The notes below the pieces were generated by a model. It saw only the letters and a program-made list of their open reading frames with translations. It was not told where the DNA came from and ran no database searches. This document shows, piece after piece, positions 6,872-10,469 of a stretch of DNA of 10,469 nt. Where the stretch lies: contig JAUIHU010000105.1 in NCBI GenBank assembly GCA_030432175.1, forward strand, positions 1-10,469, given 5' to 3'. Position numbers and translations under genes: made by a program. Position 1 is the first letter of the stretch; each line of letters begins with the position of its first letter. Source of the stretch: Verrucomicrobiia bacterium. Its GTDB lineage: Bacteria > Verrucomicrobiota > Verrucomicrobiia > Limisphaerales > JAUIHU01.

Positions 6872-7217
6872 AGTCCGAGTGATTTCCACTGGTAACGAAA
6901 TCGAGCCGCTGGAGTTAGCTTTGAGCCGTGCATCCAACCCGCAAGCAATTGACACACTCGAATCCAGGCTGGTCATCATCCCGGGAGCGACCATCTCAGG
7001 CGCCTCAGATCCGGCGTTTCCCAACAGCGGCAATCTGACGATCACCGACGCCAGTGGAGACTCCATCACATTGCGCATTGACAGCCGGACCAACATTGGA
7101 GGCGCCGCCATACCGGAAGGGCCTGTGGATGTCATTGGTGTCGTCGGCCAATTTGACAATGATGAGCCTTACACTGAAGGATACCAGATCTTACCCAGCC
7201 GATTGGAAGATGTCGGC
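6599..7217 (+). repeat. OB-type module 3 of 4 (carries the frame break)
   Basis: Third module, with landmarks NLTGSSNGLFYMQDETAG, VPAFGDLVEV, FPNSGNLT, LRIDSRTNIGG and GYQILPS. Its front half is read in one frame and its rear half in another. The switch falls at 6865-6869. Confidence 0.82.
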
Positions 7218-9026
7218 GGGGAAGACAATGGCGGTGGGGGTGATTCAACGCCTGCGGCCATTCAGGAACTGCGTGGTTTGTTGAATGATGATTATGAGCC
7301 GAGTGATACAACCACGCTCTTTTCCACAGAAGGGATTGTCACCACTCACATCAACCTGACAACGGAGTCCAATGGTCTGTTCTATATGCAGGACGGGGAT
7401 TTCGGGATTGCTGTTTTCCATGGGGGAGCGGCTGGGGAGGTTCCCGCTTATGGAGATCGGGTTCGAGTCATCGCTCCGCTGGGGCATTTTAATGGATTAT
7501 TGGAATTGATGCCAGACACGGGAGACGAAACTACCAGTGTCACCGTATTGAGTTCTGACAATACTGTTCCCGAACCCGTTGAGCTGGATTTTAATGACGC
7601 CTTTGATCCGGCTGTGATTGATGCGCTGGAAGGCAGGTTGGTACGCGCTTCGGATGTCACCATTGAAACAATCGACGGAAACACTTTTCCAACCGGCGGC
7701 AATCTGACTCTGACCGACGCTTTCGGAGCGGTTTTTACATTGCGTGTTGATGCTCGGACAGACATTGGAGGACAAGCCATTCCTGAAGGAACCGTATCAA
7801 TCGTTGGACCGCTGGCTCAATTCGATACCAGCGCGCCTCGCACCGACGGGTATCAGATCCTGCCTAGCCGGTATGCCGACATTGAGAGCGCATTTAAAGC
7901 GCCAACCGTTGAATTCACCAATGAAATCACCAACATCGTCCGCGAAGGCGATCTGGCTGTGAACGAATACACCGAACTGGTCATGCGCCCCGGTGAAACA
8001 TTAACCATGACCTTCACTGCTACCGACCCGGAAGGTGAATCCATTACCGTCACCTCGGAAGGAAGCGCTCCCGCCTCGGCAGTCTGGTCATTGCCTGAAG
8101 GACCTGGAACCATCCTGGAAGGCTCTCTTACATTGACCATTTCCGAGTCGGACGCTGGTGAGTACTATGAGCCCACTCTGGTTACCGCAAACAGTGTGGC
8201 TGAGAATCGTCTGACGATTTCCATCTATGTGCCAACGGAAGCTGAACAACAGATCTACATCGGAGAATTCCTGGCCAATGCATCAGGAGACGCCGACGCG
8301 CCTCACTTCAATCCTTTGCAACGGTCGATCACAGGACCGGAAGATTATGATCCACGTTCCGACGACGAATACATTGAACTCGTCAATGCTGGAACTGAAT
8401 CTGTTGAACTCGGCGGTTGGTCTATAGAAGACGCAGTGCAACAGCGCCATCGCTTTTTCAACTCCTTCATTCTCGCGCCAGGATCTTCCATGATTGTTTA
8501 CGGAGGACCACTCAACGGATTTGAGCCAGGCATTGACGTTCCATTCATAGCAGCCAGCGCTGATGCTTTTGGTTTTGGCGCAAACAATGGTGGCGACACA
8601 TTGATGGTCAGAAACGCGGATGGATACCTGATCGAGCGTGTGGTTTATACAGAGTTCCACACCTCGCCGATCGGATCATCCACACGTTTTCCTACATTGA
8701 ATCATGGGTTTGTGCGTCAGGACTGGGTCACAGACCTTCTGGTATCACCCGGAACATGGTACAATGGCGACAGCTATGCTGATCCGGCCCCTGTTTTGGA
8801 TGGCCCGGCTGATATATCCGCCAGCCTGAATGAAGACGGAGGTTTTGTACTGCAATGGACTGCTGAACCTGGGCGTGGGTACACAATTTGGACATCCAAT
8901 GGACTGAGCCAGGGGTTTGAAGCGTTGTTCTATGGATTTACTGTTGAGAGTGATCAAGGATTTTTTACAGACAACCGGCCGGTTTCCGAAGCTGAATATC
9001 GTTATTACCGCGTCACAACGCACTAA
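6846..9026 (+). CDS. OB-repeat / lamin-tail domain protein, C-terminal fragment (frameshifted)
   Basis: The frame is open from ATG 6846 to TAA 9024-9026 (726 codons), but homology to sister modules begins only at His codon 6867. ATG 6846 has no Shine-Dalgarno sequence and the product no signal peptide, so it is probably the cut-off 3' part of the preceding gene. Domains, numbered from 6846: rest of module 3 (8-124), a Gly-rich linker GGEDNGGGGDS, module 4 (135-347), a beta-rich Ig/cadherin-like segment (348-465), a lamin-tail domain (about 470-638), and a C-terminal beta domain with FVLQWTAEPGRGYTIW and ending YRYYRVTTH. The lamin-tail call rests on IGEFLAN, DDEYIELVN, VELGGWSIED and APGSSMIVYG. 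Lamin-tail domains in bacteria occur on exported and surface proteins. No cell-wall anchor, PEP-CTERM or nuclease motif is visible. Confidence 0.78.
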   Translation: MGSFSLTHEVRVISTGNEIEPLELALSRASNPQAIDTLESRLVIIPGATISGASDPAFPNSGNLTITDASGDSITLRIDSRTNIGGAAIPEGPVDVIGVVGQFDNDEPYTEGYQILPSRLEDVGGEDNGGGGDSTPAAIQELRGLLNDDYEPSDTTTLFSTEGIVTTHINLTTESNGLFYMQDGDFGIAVFHGGAAGEVPAYGDRVRVIAPLGHFNGLLELMPDTGDETTSVTVLSSDNTVPEPVELDFNDAFDPAVIDALEGRLVRASDVTIETIDGNTFPTGGNLTLTDAFGAVFTLRVDARTDIGGQAIPEGTVSIVGPLAQFDTSAPRTDGYQILPSRYADIESAFKAPTVEFTNEITNIVREGDLAVNEYTELVMRPGETLTMTFTATDPEGESITVTSEGSAPASAVWSLPEGPGTILEGSLTLTISESDAGEYYEPTLVTANSVAENRLTISIYVPTEAEQQIYIGEFLANASGDADAPHFNPLQRSITGPEDYDPRSDDEYIELVNAGTESVELGGWSIEDAVQQRHRFFNSFILAPGSSMIVYGGPLNGFEPGIDVPFIAASADAFGFGANNGGDTLMVRNADGYLIERVVYTEFHTSPIGSSTRFPTLNHGFVRQDWVTDLLVSPGTWYNGDSYADPAPVLDGPADISASLNEDGGFVLQWTAEPGRGYTIWTSNGLSQGFEALFYGFTVESDQGFFTDNRPVSEAEYRYYRVTTH
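6861..6871 (+). other. Frame-break site: premature TGA in module 3
   Basis: The bases read TTA ACC CAT GAA in the downstream frame and aac-cca-TGA in the upstream frame. Module 2 has two CCCA tetramers in the matching interval, and module 3 keeps one (6865-6868). A 20-base loss between such short repeats would remove six codons plus two bases and give this exact phase change. A one-base gain in the CCC run, combined with a naturally shorter loop, is the alternative. Confidence 0.65.
7248..7886 (+). repeat. OB-type module 4 of 4
   Basis: Fourth module, 213 codons. Landmarks are NLTTESNGLFYMQDGDFG, VPAYGDRVRV, FPTGGNLT, TLRVDARTDIGG and GYQILPS. It is the most diverged in the front half: the Thr-Gly-Ser-Ser turn becomes Thr-Thr-Glu-Ser. 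It is intact. Confidence 0.85.
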
Positions 9027-9101
9027 AATCTGCATGCTTCAGCCTAACCGTTTCTGTTGGTAGGTGAAGGAAGTTAGAGCGTTGAAAAACAACCCTGAAA
9101 A

Positions 9102-9133
9102 GCCGGTTCCTCTGAATGGGAATCGGCCTTTTT
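9102..9133 (+). terminator. Rho-independent terminator after the lamin-tail gene
   Basis: A nine-base-pair stem is formed by GCCGGTTCC (9102-9110) and GGAATCGGC (9119-9127), with one G-T pair and an eight-base loop. It is followed by C and five T (9129-9133), then AT-rich sequence. It starts about 75 bases after TAA 9026 and separates the exported-protein genes from the ribosomal operon. Confidence 0.88.
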
Positions 9134-9303
9134 ATTATATTTACATAACAATTTGTAGATTTCCTTGCAAAAGACACTTGCCAACTCAATTCGACCTGAC
9201 TAGTCTTTCGTCTCTTTTATGTGGAATGTTTCTCCGGAAACTCATCCCATTAAAAGTTGAATTTAGAAATCGCCGGCAAAAACAGACTGAAACTGATAAA
9301 TTT
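9134..9303 (+). other. Leader / promoter region of the rpsP operon
   Basis: These 170 AT-rich bases lie between the terminator and the S16 start and contain no credible gene. The promoter of the rpsP operon should lie here. The best visible match is TTGCCA (9178-9183), 17 bases from TAGTCT (9201-9206), which is weak. No clear Shine-Dalgarno sequence precedes ATG 9304. Confidence 0.4.
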
Positions 9304-9609
9304 ATGGTCAAAATTCGCTTAAAGCGGATCGGAGCAAAAAACAATCCTGTCTATCGTGTAGTGGTGGCAGACAGCCGCAAACCCCGTGACGGACGTTTTG
9401 TCGAAATTCTGGGATCCTATTATCCTGAAGCAGAAGGCAGCGCCAAATTCCGTTTGGATCTTTCGAGAGCCGATTACTGGCTTGGAACCGGGGCGCAGCC
9501 TACTGACACAGCCAAAAGCATATTGAACAAAGCGAAAAAGGCAGCAGCTGAAACCGAAGCAGAAACTCCAGCAGCTACTGAAGCTCCAGCTGAGACAGCT
9601 GAAGCTTGA
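9304..9609 (+). CDS. rpsP: 30S ribosomal protein S16
   Basis: The 101-residue product matches bacterial S16 closely. MVKIRLKRIGAKNNPVYRVV at the start and VADSRKPRDGRFVE (21-34) and LGSYYP (36-41) are the family signature, and RADYWLGTGAQPTDT (55-69) is the second conserved block. S16 is an early-assembling protein of the small ribosomal subunit that binds 16S rRNA. The core ends near residue 79. A tail of about 22 residues rich in Ala, Glu, Thr and Pro extends beyond it, longer than the E. coli protein (82 residues). I chose ATG 9304 because homology begins at that Met; the in-frame GTG 9064 upstream would add 80 unrelated residues and include the terminator. It is the first gene of the conserved rpsP-khpA-trmD operon. 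Confidence 0.98.
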   Translation: MVKIRLKRIGAKNNPVYRVVVADSRKPRDGRFVEILGSYYPEAEGSAKFRLDLSRADYWLGTGAQPTDTAKSILNKAKKAAAETEAETPAATEAPAETAEA

Positions 9610-9672
9610 TATTCCAAGGGCTTCTCACAGGGGTGACCGATCATATCCCGTAACACTATCCGAATTGCAATC

Positions 9673-9906
9673 ATGCAGGAATTCCTGGAATACGTAGTCT
9701 CCAGGCTAGTTGATTATCCTGAAGATATTTCCATTGAGGTATTTGAGGACGACGATGCCGATGTTTATGAACTGTCACTTCGCCAGTGTGACCTTGGTAA
9801 AGTGGTAGGGCGTCAGGGGAAAACAGTGAATTCCATTCGAGCATTGATGCAATTGGGAATGGACGACCCAGACAGAAAATGTGTGCTGAAGTTGATTGAG
9901 GATTAA
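9673..9906 (+). CDS. khpA: KH-domain RNA-binding protein KhpA (YlqC family)
   Basis: The 77-residue product is a single KH domain, the normal size of KhpA/YlqC. The nucleic-acid-binding GxxG loop is G46-R47-Q48-G49 within DLGKVVGRQGKT, followed by the helix VNSIRALMQ. The N-terminus MQEFLEYVVSRLVDYPEDIS fits the family pattern FLEYVVKxLVDxPE. KhpA proteins bind RNA, often as a dimer or with KhpB, and influence cell-wall growth and translation in Gram-positive bacteria; the role in this lineage is untested. The gene lies 63 bases after rpsP, the standard position in this operon in many bacteria. ATG 9673 lacks a strong Shine-Dalgarno sequence. Confidence 0.93.
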   Translation: MQEFLEYVVSRLVDYPEDISIEVFEDDDADVYELSLRQCDLGKVVGRQGKTVNSIRALMQLGMDDPDRKCVLKLIED

Positions 9907-10016
9907 ACACAAATCTCTCATTGCTAACTACGCTTGCAGCAGACAGCTTGTTCAATCCAGATTGAAAAGACAGGCAAAGCCGCCAATTATTCCGACCAAT
10001 CACACTGAAATCTGAT
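9907..10016 (+). other. Intergenic spacer where rimM would be expected
   Basis: These 110 bases separate khpA and trmD. No ORF of useful length and no RimM-like residues are seen. No convincing terminator hairpin with a T tract is present, so read-through into trmD is likely. Confidence 0.6.
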
Positions 10017-10469
10017 ATGGAAATTGATATAATTACTCTGTTTCCATCCATGTTTCAGGGTCCGCTTGACGAAAGTATAATCAAGCGTGCCAGAGAGAGC
10101 GGCCAGCTGAATTTGAGACTGATTGACTTGAGAGATTTTACTCACGACAAGCACAGGACAGTTGACAGTCGACCCTTTGGTGGAGGTCCGGGAATGTTAC
10201 TCAAACCTGAGCCTATTTTTGAAGCGGTTGAAACTTTGAGACAACCTCAAAGTAAAGTCTTGCTCATGGGGCCCTCCGGTAATACTTACCGGCAATCGAA
10301 GGCAAAAAGCCTGAGTCAGGAGTCCCATTTAATATTAATCTGCGCCAGTTATGAGGGTGTCGATGAAAGAGTACGTGAGTTCCTTGTAGATGAAGAAATC
10401 TCCATTGGTGATTATGTGCTCACGAATGGAGCGTTGCCAGCAATGGTAATTGTTGACAGCGTGACCAGA
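10017..10469 (+). CDS. trmD: tRNA (guanine-37-N1)-methyltransferase TrmD, 3' truncated by window edge
   Basis: The first 151 codons are visible; family members have about 230-260. The start MEIDIITLFPSMFQGPL is the classic TrmD opening. Further signatures are the flexible-loop motif DKHRTVDSRPFGGGPGM (44-60), MGPSGNTYRQ (84-93), YEGVDERV (112-119) and the trefoil-knot AdoMet-binding segment SIGDYVLTNGALPAMVIVDS (129-148). TrmD methylates N1 of G37 in tRNAs that read codons beginning with C, plus some others, which prevents +1 frameshifting. The residues before YEG are Cys-Ala-Ser where most TrmD have Gly-Arg or Gly-His, an unusual substitution next to the AdoMet pocket. ATG 10017 matches the homologous start. 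The gene follows khpA without an intervening rimM; rplS usually comes next but is outside the window. Confidence 0.96.
   Translation, partial: MEIDIITLFPSMFQGPLDESIIKRARESGQLNLRLIDLRDFTHDKHRTVDSRPFGGGPGMLLKPEPIFEAVETLRQPQSKVLLMGPSGNTYRQSKAKSLSQESHLILICASYEGVDERVREFLVDEEISIGDYVLTNGALPAMVIVDSVTR

Larger units (their letters stand above)
5198..9026 (+). pseudogene. Frame-disrupted gene for a large secreted OB-repeat / lamin-tail protein
   Basis: The two adjacent reading frames form one ancestral gene of about 1,280 codons. The first frame supplies the signal peptide, two full modules and the front of a third. It stops at TGA 6869-6871 just after QLNP, exactly where sister modules continue with six more residues and then H-S-V. 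The second frame, shifted by one base, resumes with HEVRV and completes module 3, module 4, an Ig/cadherin-like stretch, a lamin-tail domain and a C-terminal domain. Codon content and homology on both sides look healthy, so the lesion is recent or an assembly error. If true, only the truncated N-terminal part would be exported. Confidence 0.7.

Noticed and set aside
6335..7159. Long open frame of 274 codons on the minus strand
   Set aside because: It lies wholly antisense to the OB-repeat modules, whose homology to one another is clear on the + strand. Its translation matches nothing recognisable. Repetitive, similar codons in the modules explain the absence of antisense stops.
9064..9303. 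N-terminal extension of S16 from GTG 9064
   Set aside because: The extra 80 residues have no S16 character and the frame runs across the intrinsic terminator.

Overview
The window looks like a chromosomal segment from a bacterium of the PVC group, most likely Verrucomicrobiota. This is inferred from protein style: a prepilin-like protein with an H-X9-DG motif, a large exported protein with paired OB-type repeats plus a lamin-tail domain, and mid-range GC. No 16S rRNA or other decisive marker is present, so the phylum is a judgement. All supported genes are on the + strand.

Region 1 (1-4137) is a tightly packed sugar and polysaccharide operon. It holds the 3' two thirds of an NAD-dependent epimerase/dehydratase, a split transketolase (N-terminal and C-terminal subunits as separate genes overlapping by TTGA), a family 2 glycosyltransferase (overlapping by ATGA), a possible 26-codon small ORF with a strong Shine-Dalgarno sequence, and a standalone HD-domain protein resembling the C-terminal half of Ppx/GppA. 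Overlaps and short gaps imply co-transcription and translational coupling. A plausible joint role is making and attaching a sugar for a surface glycan.

Region 2 (4138-9133) encodes exported proteins. After a G-free, C-rich leader comes a pseudopilin-like H-X9-DG protein. A very large secreted protein follows, with a signal peptide, four tandem modules of about 210 residues (each apparently two OB-like halves), an Ig/cadherin-like segment, a lamin-tail domain and a C-terminal beta-rich domain. Its reading frame is broken inside the third module: the frame ends at a TGA (6869-6871) and homology resumes one base out of phase. Compared with the sister repeats, about 20 bases are missing at that point. 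A clear intrinsic terminator (9102-9133) closes the region.

Region 3 (9134-10469) is the conserved translation operon rpsP-khpA-trmD (trmD runs off the end). The usual rimM gene between khpA and trmD is absent, and only 110 noncoding bases are there.

No CRISPR array, tRNA, rRNA, transposase, phage gene or recognisable defence system was seen. The most noteworthy items are the frame-broken OB-repeat/lamin-tail protein, the split transketolase inside a glycan operon, and the G-free leader.
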